Below, piece after piece: positions 36,097 through 44,232 of a DNA stretch of 64,000 bases; within the stretch, counting starts at the first letter, position 1, and each line of letters begins with the position of its first letter. The notes beneath the pieces were generated by a model, which saw nothing but the letters and a program-made list of their open reading frames with translations, was not told where the DNA came from and did not search any database. This DNA is from JAASSS01 sp021767745. Lineage in GTDB: Bacteria; Pseudomonadota; Gammaproteobacteria; UBA5335. The stretch covers positions 119,195-183,194 of the forward strand of contig JAXHVN010000013.1 of NCBI GenBank assembly GCA_034189165.1, in the 5' to 3' direction. The position numbers and the translations under genes were made by a program.

Positions 36097-37574
36097 GAGG
36101 CGGCTCCCAGCAGCAGGCGGGCCGCCTGGCTCGCCACCCCCACGGTGACCTCGGTGTGCACACCGAAGTAGAGATTCGCCAGGGCCAGCAGCCAGGTCGG
36201 CACCAGCATGCCCAGCGGCGCCTCCTGCACCGGCGCCTGCCGTGCCGGCGCAGGCTGCAGATAGGCCGCCTCGATCACCCGCCAGACGTAGATCACGGCC
36301 AGCAGCGAGCCGCCCAGGATCAGCAGCGCCAGCAGCCATTGCTCCTGCTCCAGCGCGCCCAGCAGCAGATACCATTTGCTGATGAAGCCGGCCGTGAGGG
36401 GCACGCCGATCAGACTCAGCCCGCCGATCACCAGCGCGCCCATCGTCCAGGGCATCTGCCAGCCGATGCCGGCCATGTCCTGCAGCTGCACTGAGCGCAG
36501 GCGCAGCGCGATGCAGCCGAGCGCCATGAAGATGGCGCCCTTGGCAAGCGCGTGGTTGAACAGGTGCGCGATGCCGCCGGTCAGCCCGGGGAGATTCAGC
36601 AGCCCGATGCCCAGGATCATGTAGCCGACCTGGGCGACGCTGGAGTAGGCGAAGGAGCGCTTCACGTCCGACTGCACGATCGCCGTGATCGAGGCGAACA
36701 CGATTCCGGCCGCTGCCAGCAGCAGCAGGATCCGCGACAGCCCGATGTCGCCGAAGGCGTGGGAAACGTCGAACACCGTGAACGCGAAGCGCAGCATCGC
36801 GTAGACCGCCACCTTGGTCGAGGTGGCGGCGAGGAAGACCGTCACCGCCGAGGGCGCGTATGTATAGGCGTTCGGCAGCCACAGATGCAGCGGGAACAGC
36901 GCCAGCTTCAGCGACAGGCCCACCAGGATGAAGGCGTAGCCCGTGCGCACGGTACGCGAGTCGCTGATCGCCGCCAGCCGGTCGGCCAGATCCAGCATGT
37001 TCAGCGTGCCGGTGGCGGCGTACAGGTAGCCGACGCCGATCAGCACGAAGGTGCCGCCGATCGTGCCCATGATCAGATACTGGTAGCTCGCCGTCAGCGC
37101 CCGGCGGTCCCGGCCCATGCTGATCAGGATGTAGGACGACAGCGAGGAGATCTCGAGGAAGACGAACAGGTTGAAGGCGTCACCGGTCGCAGTGATGCCG
37201 AGCAGGCCGGTAAAGCACAGCAGCAGCACCGTGTAGAACAGATACGCTCGCTCGCGACCGATCTCCTCCAGCACGCTGCGCCGGGCGTAGGGCAGTGTCA
37301 CGGCGGCGATTGCGCACAGCAGCAGCAGCACGAAGCCGTTCAGCGCATCGATGCGGTACTCGATGCCCCACGGCGGCGCCCAGCCGCCCATGAAGTAGCG
37401 GATCGGCCCGACATGCAGGGCCTGATCGAGCAGCAGCACCGCGATCGCCAGGCACATCCAACTGACCGCGGTCGCCAGCGTCCAGGCGGCCCATTCGCGG
37501 CGCAGCAGCAGACACAGCGGCGCAGCGATCAGCGGCAGGACGACCTGCAGCGCGGGGAGGTTGGCGGCGATCAC
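36093..37574 (-). CDS. mnhD: Antiporter subunit D, first copy (MrpD/MnhD-like)
   Basis: A 493-residue polytopic subunit, the copy in the normal position after subunit C. Motifs: LFVFLEISSLSSYILIS (TM5 Glu), LALFPLHLWLPNAYTYAPS (TM7 Lys region and HLWLP loop) and QSDVKRSFAYSSVAQVGYM. In Mrp complexes this subunit carries the antiport path together with MrpA. It starts with GTG overlapping the C gene stop. Three paralogues in one operon is unusual. Confidence 0.9.
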   Translation of the reverse strand: MIAANLPALQVVLPLIAAPLCLLLRREWAAWTLATAVSWMCLAIAVLLLDQALHVGPIRYFMGGWAPPWGIEYRIDALNGFVLLLLCAIAAVTLPYARRSVLEEIGRERAYLFYTVLLLCFTGLLGITATGDAFNLFVFLEISSLSSYILISMGRDRRALTASYQYLIMGTIGGTFVLIGVGYLYAATGTLNMLDLADRLAAISDSRTVRTGYAFILVGLSLKLALFPLHLWLPNAYTYAPSAVTVFLAATSTKVAVYAMLRFAFTVFDVSHAFGDIGLSRILLLLAAAGIVFASITAIVQSDVKRSFAYSSVAQVGYMILGIGLLNLPGLTGGIAHLFNHALAKGAIFMALGCIALRLRSVQLQDMAGIGWQMPWTMGALVIGGLSLIGVPLTAGFISKWYLLLGALEQEQWLLALLILGGSLLAVIYVWRVIEAAYLQPAPARQAPVQEAPLGMLVPTWLLALANLYFGVHTEVTVGVASQAARLLLGAAS

Positions 37575-37927
37575 AGCGACTCGTCCTGCCCGTGTATGTC
37601 GTCTTCCTCGATGGTGCCGTAGGCATCGTGGATGCGTGCGACCAGTGCCACGGCCAGCGCCGTGGTCGCCACGCCGACCACGATGGCCGTCAGGATCAGC
37701 ACGTGCGGCAGCGGGTTGGAATAGCTCTCGTAGCCGGAGGCGAGGATCGGCGCCGTGCCGTCTTCCACCTTGCCGAGGCTGATGTAGAAGATGAAGACCG
37801 ACCCCTGAAAGATGTTCAGTCCGGCGATTTTCTTGATCAGGTTGCTGCTGGCGATGACGATGTAGAAGCCCGCCATCATCAGCACGATCACCACCCAGTA
37901 GCTGTACAGGCCGAGCGCCATGCTCAT
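37571..37927 (-). CDS. mnhC: Antiporter subunit C (MrpC/MnhC, NuoK-like)
   Basis: A 118-residue, three-helix NuoK-homologous subunit with LGLYSYWVVIVLMMAGFYIV and the conserved GLNIFQGSVFIFYISL helix. The C-terminal part ends with a charged tail containing EEDDIHG. ATGA overlap with subunit B upstream and GTGA with subunit D downstream. Confidence 0.92.
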   Translation of the reverse strand: MSMALGLYSYWVVIVLMMAGFYIVIASSNLIKKIAGLNIFQGSVFIFYISLGKVEDGTAPILASGYESYSNPLPHVLILTAIVVGVATTALAVALVARIHDAYGTIEEDDIHGQDESL

Positions 37928-38340
37928 TCGTCCGAGCCGGCGAAGGTGACGAAGATCACGATCATCACCGCGGCCACGGTGATGCCCACCCCCGCCTCCA
38001 CCAGCAGGATGCCCAGGTGCTGGCCGTGCTTGGGCTCGTGGGCCAGCACGTCGTAGTCGAGGAAGTTGCCGCCCAGCAGCATCGTCGCCACGCCCACGCC
38101 CGCGTAGAGCAGCACGCCCAGCGCGATCAGCGTTTCCAGCAGCCGCGGCGGCAGCACCCGGTTGACGTTGGCGAGGCCGAACACCAGCGTGTAGAGGATG
38201 AACCCGGCAGCGAAGATCACGCCGGCCTGGAAGCCGCCGCCCGGGCCATAGTCGCCGTGGAACTGCACATAGAGCGCGTACAGCAGAATCAGCGGGATCA
38301 GCAGCTTGCTGATGACCCGCAGGATCACCTGCTCGTTCAT
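37924..38340 (-). CDS. mnhB: Antiporter subunit B (MrpB/MnhB)
   Basis: A 138-residue four-helix subunit with the family signature HGDYGPGGGFQAGVIFAAGF. It would pack against subunit C and the MrpA C-terminal module in the membrane. Four-base overlaps with both neighbours. Length is typical for MrpB. Confidence 0.93.
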   Translation of the reverse strand: MNEQVILRVISKLLIPLILLYALYVQFHGDYGPGGGFQAGVIFAAGFILYTLVFGLANVNRVLPPRLLETLIALGVLLYAGVGVATMLLGGNFLDYDVLAHEPKHGQHLGILLVEAGVGITVAAVMIVIFVTFAGSDE

Positions 38341-38897
38341 GTGCGCTCCCGGACGGCCTGGCGCCGGCGGCGACGGCGTTGCCAGCCGCGCAGGATGATC
38401 AGTACGCCGACGGCAGCGGTGAACACCACGGCGGTCTCGCCCAGCGTGTCGAAGCCGCGATAGCTCGCCAGTACCGAGGTCACCACGTTGGGCACGCCGA
38501 TTTCGTCGTAGGAATTGAGGTAGCGGATCCCGACGTGCTGATGCACCGGCGCCTCCGGATCACCGTAGTGCGGCATGTCCAGCGTGCCCCAGATCAGCGC
38601 CCCACCGGTCAACATCACCACCGCCAGCGGCAGCAGCGGACGGTGCGTGGGGATCCGGCTCTCGCGCGTGGTCAGCGCCAGCGTCGCGACCATCAGCACG
38701 GTGGAGATGCCGGCCCCGACCGCCGCCTCGGTGAAGGCGACGTCCACCGCGTCCATCATCACGAACAGCCCAGCCACCAGCAGGCTGTAGATCCCCGAGA
38801 GCATGATCACGGCCAGCGTGTTGCGCAGGCGCACCATCGCCAGCGCCGTCACCGCCAGCAGGGTCAGCAGCAGCAGATAGACCGGATGCTCGATCAC
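38337..38897 (-). CDS. MrpA C-terminal-type subunit (DUF4040/MbhD plus MbhE-like)
   Basis: A 186-residue membrane protein equal to the C-terminal part of MrpA, encoded as a separate gene. The first ~80 residues (LRNTLAVIMLSGIYSLLVAG, VDVAFTEAAVGAGISTVL) are the DUF4040/MbhD module. The rest (NVVTSVLASYRGFDTLGE) is the MbhE-like module. GTG at 38897 overlaps the G gene stop. In archaeal Mbh complexes the same modules occur separately as MbhD and MbhE; here they are fused to each other but detached from MrpA. Confidence 0.85.
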   Translation of the reverse strand: MIEHPVYLLLLTLLAVTALAMVRLRNTLAVIMLSGIYSLLVAGLFVMMDAVDVAFTEAAVGAGISTVLMVATLALTTRESRIPTHRPLLPLAVVMLTGGALIWGTLDMPHYGDPEAPVHQHVGIRYLNSYDEIGVPNVVTSVLASYRGFDTLGETAVVFTAAVGVLIILRGWQRRRRRRQAVRERT

Positions 38898-39223
38898 TCG
38901 CCGTCCTTGCCGAGGCGCGTGCCGACGGGTGGGCGCAGGCCATCGTGCAATGCCGCCTTGGCGAGCGCATGCGCCGAGGTGGGGTTGGTCAGCGCCAGAA
39001 AGAGCAGGATCAGCAGCAACTTGAAGATCATGATGCCGCCGCCGCCAAGGCAGCACAGTCCCAACAGGATCGAGAACGCGCCGAGCGTCTCGCACACGCT
39101 GGCCGCGTGCATGCGGGTGAACACGTCAGGAAAGCGCAGCACACCGATGCCGCCGATCAGCGTGAACACCGCGCCCACGCTGAGCAGCACCCAGGCCAGC
39201 ACCTCGAATGCCAGCGCGATCAC
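38894..39223 (-). CDS. mnhG: Antiporter subunit G (MrpG/MnhG)
   Basis: A 109-residue three-helix subunit with the signature GGIGVLRFPDVFTRMHAASVCETLGA. The GTG at 39223 overlaps the F gene stop (GTGA). The N-terminal frame extension beyond this is not coding. Highly conserved family, assignment safe. Confidence 0.92.
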   Translation of the reverse strand: MIALAFEVLAWVLLSVGAVFTLIGGIGVLRFPDVFTRMHAASVCETLGAFSILLGLCCLGGGGIMIFKLLLILLFLALTNPTSAHALAKAALHDGLRPPVGTRLGKDGE

Positions 39224-39498
39224 TCCCGCGGCTCCGCCTGGCTCAGCGTGCGATTCTGCATGAGCTTGAGCACCGCGATGACGGCGAGGAAATTGATCAG
39301 CGCGTAGACCAGCGCGATGTCCAGCCAGTCGCGCCCGTCGAGATAGCTCAGCACGGCAATGATCAGCACCGTCTTGGTGCCGAACAGGTTCACGGCCAGG
39401 ATCCGATCGTAAAGGGTCGGCCCGCGCAGGGCCCGCACCAGTGCCAGAAACATGGTGCCGACGATGCCGATCAGGGCGATGTCCAGCGGGCCGATCAC
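39220..39498 (-). CDS. mnhF: Antiporter subunit F (MrpF/MnhF)
   Basis: A 92-residue three-helix subunit with RALRGPTLYDRILAVNLFGT and YLDGRDWLDIALVYALINF, both typical of MrpF. GTG start in the E gene stop. Part of the E-F-G block at the start of the operon. Confidence 0.93.
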   Translation of the reverse strand: MIGPLDIALIGIVGTMFLALVRALRGPTLYDRILAVNLFGTKTVLIIAVLSYLDGRDWLDIALVYALINFLAVIAVLKLMQNRTLSQAEPRE

Positions 39499-39983
39499 GC
39501 CTGCGCCTGCCGCGGGCCTTCCAGGGCCCGCACGCGTCGATCCATCTCGCCGCCGAGCAGATCCTCGGCACCGGCCCGCGTCAGGGCATGCACTTCGATC
39601 CGCCCCGGGTGAACTTCCAGCGCAATCGTGCCGGGGGTGAGCGTGATGGAGTTGGCGAAGATGACGCGGGCGAGTTCGGTGCGCTGCGAGGCGGGTATGC
39701 CCGCCAGCGTCGGCGAGAGCGACAGCCGCGGCGCCAGGATGTGGCGCACCACGTCGAGGTTCGCCTTGACGATTTCCTTGCCCAGCCAGAGCCAGTAGCC
39801 AGGCAGCGCCATCCCGAACTGCAGGGCGAAGGTCTCGTGATCGGCCAGGTCCATCCGCCGGGAGATGATCGACACCAGCAGCACCGACAGCGCCCCGAGG
39901 CTCAGCAGCAGGGGCGTGTAATGCCCCGACAGCAGCAGCCAGAGCAGGGCGAGAACGAGCGCGACGCGCACGGTGTGGAACAA
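39495..39983 (-). CDS. mnhE: Antiporter subunit E (MrpE/MnhE)
   Basis: A 162-residue subunit with two N-terminal helices and a conserved cytoplasmic domain: EIVKANLDVVRHILAPRLSL and LARVIFANSITLTPGTIALEV. First gene of the operon. The likely start is TTG at 39983 (MFHTVRVAL) with AGGA about eleven bases upstream; a downstream GTG at Val5 is possible. About 65 bases of leader separate it from the promoter at 40055-40083. Confidence 0.9.
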   Translation of the reverse strand: MFHTVRVALVLALLWLLLSGHYTPLLLSLGALSVLLVSIISRRMDLADHETFALQFGMALPGYWLWLGKEIVKANLDVVRHILAPRLSLSPTLAGIPASQRTELARVIFANSITLTPGTIALEVHPGRIEVHALTRAGAEDLLGGEMDRRVRALEGPRQAQA

Positions 39984-40054
39984 TGGAAGCGTCCTGCTGA
40001 GCCGGGAGCCGGCCTTGCGCGGCGGCCGGCGACCCGTCGAATCGAACCCCCGGC

Positions 40055-40083
40055 ATTAAATCCATCGCCCGCCCGCAAGTCAA
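40055..40083 (-). promoter_or_regulatory. Sigma70-type promoter of the antiporter operon
   Basis: On the minus strand TTGACT (-35, 40078-40083) and TTTAAT (-10, 40055-40060) are separated by 17 bases, each hexamer matching five of six consensus positions. It lies about 72 bases upstream of the subunit E start and reads toward it. This is the best promoter match in the window. Confidence 0.7.
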
Positions 40084-40089
40084 CGCGCC

Positions 40090-40735
40090 CCGCCGGGCCG
40101 TTGCTCGCGGGCGCTGTCATCGGCTGCCGCCGCGCCGTGTCACGCCGCAATCATGATCTGGCGCATCCGAAGGGCGACGGCCCCGCTTGCCTTCGGGCTG
40201 ATGCCGTCCCCGTCCCGTGGCCGCGCCGGACTGCGCATCCCGCGCGCTCACGCCACGGCGGGCCGCTCGGCGCGCCCAGGGTGCATCACTCGCCGCGGCT
40301 GGCACGATCGCCGCCGTCTTCCCAGCCCACAGCGCTCGCGCGGCCTCTTGCTGCAGGCGCAGCCGCAGCCGCCGGGCCGGTTCGCCTGCCGGCCCGAGCC
40401 ACCCTCGCGCTGGCGCGGTGCTGGTCTCTGGCCGGCGGGTGCAGTTGCAGGGCCTGCTGCAGGCATGGCGCGGCCGGTCGCAATGGGCGCAGGTCACGGC
40501 GCTCGTCGATCGCGACCGCCAGCCGCTCACCCCGACGCCGATCGATGCGGCGGCGCTGGCCGCGCTGGATCCCGCGCTGAGCAATCGGCTGGTGTGGCTG
40601 ACCGGTCCGCGGCGCGATCTAACGGCGCCCGGGGAACTCGCGCCTACCGCGCCGGCCCAAGAAGCCTTGGCCCTCCCCGGCCATACCCGTGGGGCAGCAG
40701 GGCGATCCATCCGGAGCAGACACAGGAGACAGACG
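40090..40735 (+). other. Stretch without a confident gene; possible degraded coding sequence
   Basis: No complete gene is convincing here. Between about 40415 and 40620 the plus frame leading into osmC has strong third-position G/C and reads like protein (VQLQGLLQAWRGRSQ, VTALVDRDRQPLTPTPID, LSNRLVWLTGPRRD). It has no believable start of its own and runs without a stop into osmC. Upstream of about 40420 the coding-like signal seems to shift to another frame. I read it as a frameshifted or decayed gene, or an unrecognised short gene. The osmC promoter must lie in its last part. Confidence 0.35.
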
Positions 40736-41161
40736 ATGAAGCGCAACGCGAGCGCCATCTGGGAAGGTGGCATCAAGGAGGGCGGCGGCTCGATCAGCAC
40801 GCAGAGCGGGGTGCTCGAGTCGGTGCCCTATGGCTTCAACACGCGCTTCGAGGACGAGCCGGGCACCAACCCGGAGGAACTGCTCGGTGCGGCCCATGCG
40901 GGCTGCTTCTCCATGGCGCTCTCGCTGATGCTCGGCGAGGCGGGCATCACCCCCGATCGCATCCACACCAAGGCGGCGGTGAACCTGCGCAAGGCCGGCG
41001 ATGGGTTCGAGATCAACGCCGTGCATCTGGATGTCGAGGTCAGTGCACCGGGCGCCGACGAGGCAGACTTCAGACGGGTGGCCGAGCAGGCCAAGGCCAA
41101 CTGCCCCGTGAGCAAAGTGCTGAATGCCGACATCACGATGGAGGCGAGGCTCAAGCGCTGA
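40736..41161 (+). CDS. osmC: OsmC family peroxiredoxin
   Basis: A 141-residue thiol peroxidase reducing organic hydroperoxides, cytoplasmic. The peroxidatic Cys57 lies in GAAHAGCFSMALS and the resolving Cys123 in ANCPVSKVLN. The N-terminal KRNASAIWEGGIKEGGGSIS is typical of OsmC rather than Ohr. ATG 40736 is preceded by AGGAGACAGACG. The open frame upstream is discussed separately. OsmC fits beside an antiporter operon as an osmotic and oxidative stress gene, but co-regulation is only inferred. Confidence 0.93.
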   Translation: MKRNASAIWEGGIKEGGGSISTQSGVLESVPYGFNTRFEDEPGTNPEELLGAAHAGCFSMALSLMLGEAGITPDRIHTKAAVNLRKAGDGFEINAVHLDVEVSAPGADEADFRRVAEQAKANCPVSKVLNADITMEARLKR

Positions 41162-41284
41162 CGGCGCGCCGGCGGCTGCCGCGGGCCAGGTGCCGCCCGC
41201 GGCGCCGACTGGCAGCATCACGGCGGTCGGCGGCAAAATGGCCGGCCCGAACGCCACGGTACGCGCCTGCCCAGGGAGGTCTGC

Positions 41285-41587
41285 ATGTACATCGCCATGA
41301 ACCGGTTCAAGGTCCGCCGCGGCGAGGAGGAGACGTTCGTCGAGATCTGGCGCCAGCGCGAGACGCATCTCGATCAGGTGCCCGGGTTTCGCAGCTTTGC
41401 GCTGCTGCAGGGGCCCAGCGCCGAGGCGCACACGCTGTTTGCCTCCCATTCCACCTGGGATGATGCCGCGGCGTTCGAGGCCTGGACGCATTCGGAAGCC
41501 TTCCGTCTGGCTCACCGTCAGGCGGGCGGGCGGCGAGACATCTACCTCGGCCCGCCCTGCTTCGAGGGCTTCACCCAGGTCCTCTAG
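41285..41587 (+). CDS. Antibiotic-biosynthesis-monooxygenase-fold protein (HmoA-like)
   Basis: A 100-residue alpha/beta-barrel dimer protein. It starts YIAMNRFKVRRGEEETFVEIW and contains the QVPGFRSFALLQGP and FASHSTWDDAAAFEAWTHSE elements of the ABM/HmoA family. Members include haem-degrading monooxygenases and many of unknown role. An AGGGAGG site precedes ATG 41285. No haem uptake genes are nearby, so a haem role is unproven. Confidence 0.8.
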   Translation: MYIAMNRFKVRRGEEETFVEIWRQRETHLDQVPGFRSFALLQGPSAEAHTLFASHSTWDDAAAFEAWTHSEAFRLAHRQAGGRRDIYLGPPCFEGFTQVL

Positions 41588-41889
41588 CGGCTGGCGGTGC
41601 CGGCGCGGCGCAGCGCCGCCCACAGGCGAGTCCATTCCGCCCGCCAGTTCCGCTGAGGACGCCAGCAGGGGGCGCCGTGGCCGGTCGTGTACCGGCGTCT
41701 GGACGGGTACCCGTCGCCGCCGCTCGCGGGCGATCCACTATGCTGAATCCTGTTGTCGATGCCTGGCCGAGGGGCATCGCCAACGCCGGTCGGTGTGAGG
41801 GCGGCGTTCGTCCCGCGATGACGACGAACTGTTGTCTCGTGCGTTGTTCTAACCCAACTTGGTTATTCCGGCTTTTCGCGAGGAAGCCC
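41588..41889. other. 302-base intergenic stretch with a short dyad
   Basis: I see no gene. A short GC hairpin (GCGGCGC/GCGCCGC, 41605-41619) follows the upstream stop. A 5-base dyad TAACC-N6-GGTTA lies at 41850-41865, 24 bases before the chalcone-isomerase-like start, in a locally AT-richer patch that may hold its promoter or an operator. Confidence 0.35.
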
Positions 41890-42468
41890 ATGAAGATGAT
41901 CGTCTCCGGCTGGAGCCGGGGTTCACGCCTGGCACCGGCAAGGGCCTTGCCCGGCGGCGGCTCCGATCTGGCGGTCCAGGCCCTGATGCCGCCCACGCAG
42001 GTCACCGCCGGCGGCACCGCGCTGGTGCGGCTGGGCACCGGCCTTCGTACCGGCACGGACTTTGGCGTGCATGTCTACGCAATCGGCCTGTACCGGCGGC
42101 GGCGCACGGCCTCCGCCGAGCAGATCCTGGCGCAGCCATTCCCGTCCCGTCTGGTGCTGCACTTCCTGCGCGACGTGCCTGTCAGCCAGTTGCGCGACGC
42201 CTGGCGGGACGGCGTGGTGAACAACATCGCCGATCCCGCCGGGGTTGGAGCGGAACTCGCGCGCTGGGCCGCCACGCTGACGGATCTGCAGCAGGGGCAG
42301 AGTCAGGTCGTGGACCTGGAGGATGGCGGCGCGAGCCTGTTGACGGATGGAAAGATCCAGATCCAGGTCAAGAGCGAGGCGTTCGCGCGGGCCATACTGG
42401 CCGTATGGCTGGGACCGCATCCGCCAACGGCGCAGATCAAGTCGGCGATGCTCGGCATGCACAGCTAG
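41890..42468 (+). CDS. Chalcone isomerase-like protein
   Basis: A 192-residue protein of the bacterial chalcone-isomerase-like family, recognisable from TDFGVHVYAIGLYRRR, PSRLVLHFLRDVPVSQLRDAWRDG and the final FARAILAVWLGPHPPT. Bacterial members are mostly of unknown function. Most are exported, but here the N-terminus (MKMIVSGWSRGSRLAPARAL) shows no clear signal peptide. The ATG at 41890 has AGGAAG upstream; an ATG at 41896 is also possible. It is followed 28 bases later by a CPA2 antiporter. Confidence 0.7.
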   Translation: MKMIVSGWSRGSRLAPARALPGGGSDLAVQALMPPTQVTAGGTALVRLGTGLRTGTDFGVHVYAIGLYRRRRTASAEQILAQPFPSRLVLHFLRDVPVSQLRDAWRDGVVNNIADPAGVGAELARWAATLTDLQQGQSQVVDLEDGGASLLTDGKIQIQVKSEAFARAILAVWLGPHPPTAQIKSAMLGMHS

Positions 42469-42496
42469 CTCCCCATGGCCACGGCCGGCGCGACCG

Positions 42497-43738
42497 ATGA
42501 GCGCGCTGGCGCTCGGCCTGCTGCTGCTGGCCGGCCTGGCCGGGGGCGTGCTCGCCGGGCAGCTTCGCCTGCCCCGGGTGGCCGGCTACGTACTGGCCGG
42601 GGCCGCGCTGTCTCCCGAACTCGCCGGAGGCTGGCTGTTGCCGGACCTCGCGTCCTGGAGCGGCGCGTTCACCACCGCGGCGCTCTCGCTGATCGCGTAT
42701 CTGATCGGCAGTTCACTTGGCCACTCTTCCTTGCGTCAGCTCGGCTTGGCCGTCCCCGTGATCGCGCTCGGCGAGTCAGCCGGGGCGGTGCTGGTGGTGG
42801 GTCTCGGGCTTTGGTTGCTGTTGCCCGTGCTGGGGCAGGCGGTCGATGCCGGGGCGCTGGCGCTGGCGTTCGCAGCCGTCGCCTGCACCACCGCACCGGC
42901 CGGCACGATCGCCGTGGTGCGCCAGTATCGCGCCGACGGGCCGCTCACCCGCACGCTGCTTGGCGTGGTGGCGCTGGATGATGCGTTCGGCATCGTGCTG
43001 TTCTCCCTGGCCACCGCCCTTGCACCCCTGCTGCTCGCGGTGCCGGCAGGCGCTGACTCATCCGCATCCTGGGAGCTGATGCACGGGCTGCTGTCGGGCG
43101 CGCGCGAAATCGGGCTCTCGCTGCTGCTCGGCGCTCTGGCCGGCAGCCTGTTGGCCCGCAGTGTGGAACGGCTGGCCTACGGCGAACTGGCCTTGCCGCT
43201 GACACTCGGTGTGGTGCTGCTGGTCGCCGGCGCGGCCGATACGCTGCAGGCCTCGCCATTGTTGGCGGCAATGGCCACGGGTCTGGTCGGGCGCCGGCAG
43301 CTGCCGGCTGCCAGTCGCCGCTTGAGTGAACCGCTGGAGGCGCTGGAGGAGACCGTGTTCCTGCTGTTCTTCGTCCTCGCCGGCGCCCATCTGGATCCGC
43401 GCCTGTTCGCCGCGTACCTGCCGTTGATCGGTGTCTATCTGGTGCTGCGGGTCGCCGGCAAGGTGCTGGGCGCCCGCCTGGCGGCGCAGGCGAGTGGCGC
43501 CGGCCCGGCGGTGGTCCGCAACATCGGCTGGGGCCTTGTGCCGCAGGCCGGCGTGGCGGTCGGGCTCGCGCTTTCGCTGGCAGATCGGCCGGGATTCGCG
43601 CACGTCACACCCACGGTCGTGAACGTCGTGCTGGGCGCCACGGTGATCCACGAACTGGTGGGCCCGCTATACGCGCGCTGGGCCCTCGCCCGGGCCGGCG
43701 AGCTCGGGCGGGCCCCGCGCCTGGGAGCAGGGGAGTGA
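42497..43738 (+). CDS. Cation:proton antiporter (CPA2/KefB-like, membrane domain only)
   Basis: A 413-residue polytopic protein (about 12 helices) of the Na+/H+ exchanger fold. It shows GQLRLPRVAGYVLAGAALSPE at the N-terminus, VACTTAPAGTIAV and LGVVALDDAFGIVLF in the ion-binding core, and RNIGWGLVPQAGVAVGLALS near the end. It lacks the TrkA-N nucleotide-binding domain of Kef channels. The GTGA overlap with a CBS-domain gene suggests a separately encoded regulatory domain. Ion specificity is not evident. Confidence 0.85.
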   Translation: MSALALGLLLLAGLAGGVLAGQLRLPRVAGYVLAGAALSPELAGGWLLPDLASWSGAFTTAALSLIAYLIGSSLGHSSLRQLGLAVPVIALGESAGAVLVVGLGLWLLLPVLGQAVDAGALALAFAAVACTTAPAGTIAVVRQYRADGPLTRTLLGVVALDDAFGIVLFSLATALAPLLLAVPAGADSSASWELMHGLLSGAREIGLSLLLGALAGSLLARSVERLAYGELALPLTLGVVLLVAGAADTLQASPLLAAMATGLVGRRQLPAASRRLSEPLEALEETVFLLFFVLAGAHLDPRLFAAYLPLIGVYLVLRVAGKVLGARLAAQASGAGPAVVRNIGWGLVPQAGVAVGLALSLADRPGFAHVTPTVVNVVLGATVIHELVGPLYARWALARAGELGRAPRLGAGE

Positions 43739-44187
43739 CCGCGACCGTGGGGCAGTGGCTGGCGGCTCATCCGCGCCGGCTGGCACTGCTGACCGGTGAA
43801 CCCACCGTGGCGCAGGCCATGGCCCTGATGCTCGCCGAGCCCGGTCGACGCGACGTATACGTGGTGGCCGACGGCGTGCCCGTCGGCCACATCGCCCTGC
43901 GCCGGCTGGCCAGCGTGGCGCTGGCGTCCTATCTGCCGCGGCCGACGCGCGGCGAGCTGCTGGTACAGGCCGAAGCCGCGCAGGCCGGCGCCTTCGTCGA
44001 GCAGCATTTCCCGCTGGCGCGGGAGGACGAGCCGCTGGAGGTCGTGATCCATCGTCTGCTCGAAGCCGACGTGCAGGAGATGCCCGTACTGACGGCAGCG
44101 GCAGATCGCCTGCTCGGGGGGCTGAACCTGCTCGACGTGCTGCGTGAACAGCAGGCGCTGATGGCGACCGCCGCCCCCGATTCCTGA
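43735..44187 (+). CDS. CBS-domain protein coupled to the antiporter
   Basis: A 150-residue soluble protein formed by two CBS-like repeats. The first runs from PTVAQAMALMLAEPGRRDVY with VVADGVPVGHIALRRL. The second follows REDEPLEVVIHRLLEADVQE with MPVLTAAADRLLGGLNLLDV. CBS pairs usually bind adenine nucleotides or sense ionic strength. It starts with GTG inside the antiporter stop, so it is translated with it and may gate it. A direct interaction is inference. Confidence 0.8.
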   Translation: MTATVGQWLAAHPRRLALLTGEPTVAQAMALMLAEPGRRDVYVVADGVPVGHIALRRLASVALASYLPRPTRGELLVQAEAAQAGAFVEQHFPLAREDEPLEVVIHRLLEADVQEMPVLTAAADRLLGGLNLLDVLREQQALMATAAPDS

Positions 44188-44232
44188 GCTGCGGGCCGTA
44201 CAATGGCCGGCCGAGTCGCCACTTCGCCTGCC

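Noticed and set aside
36097..36882. N-terminal extension of the second D-type subunit
   Set aside because: It overlaps the first D-type gene and is not hydrophobic like an antiporter N-terminus.
40117..40800. 227-codon minus-strand frame between the antiporter operon and osmC
   Set aside because: Arg/Pro/Ala-rich with no family features; it overlaps the osmC ribosome site and the better coding signal lies on the plus strand.
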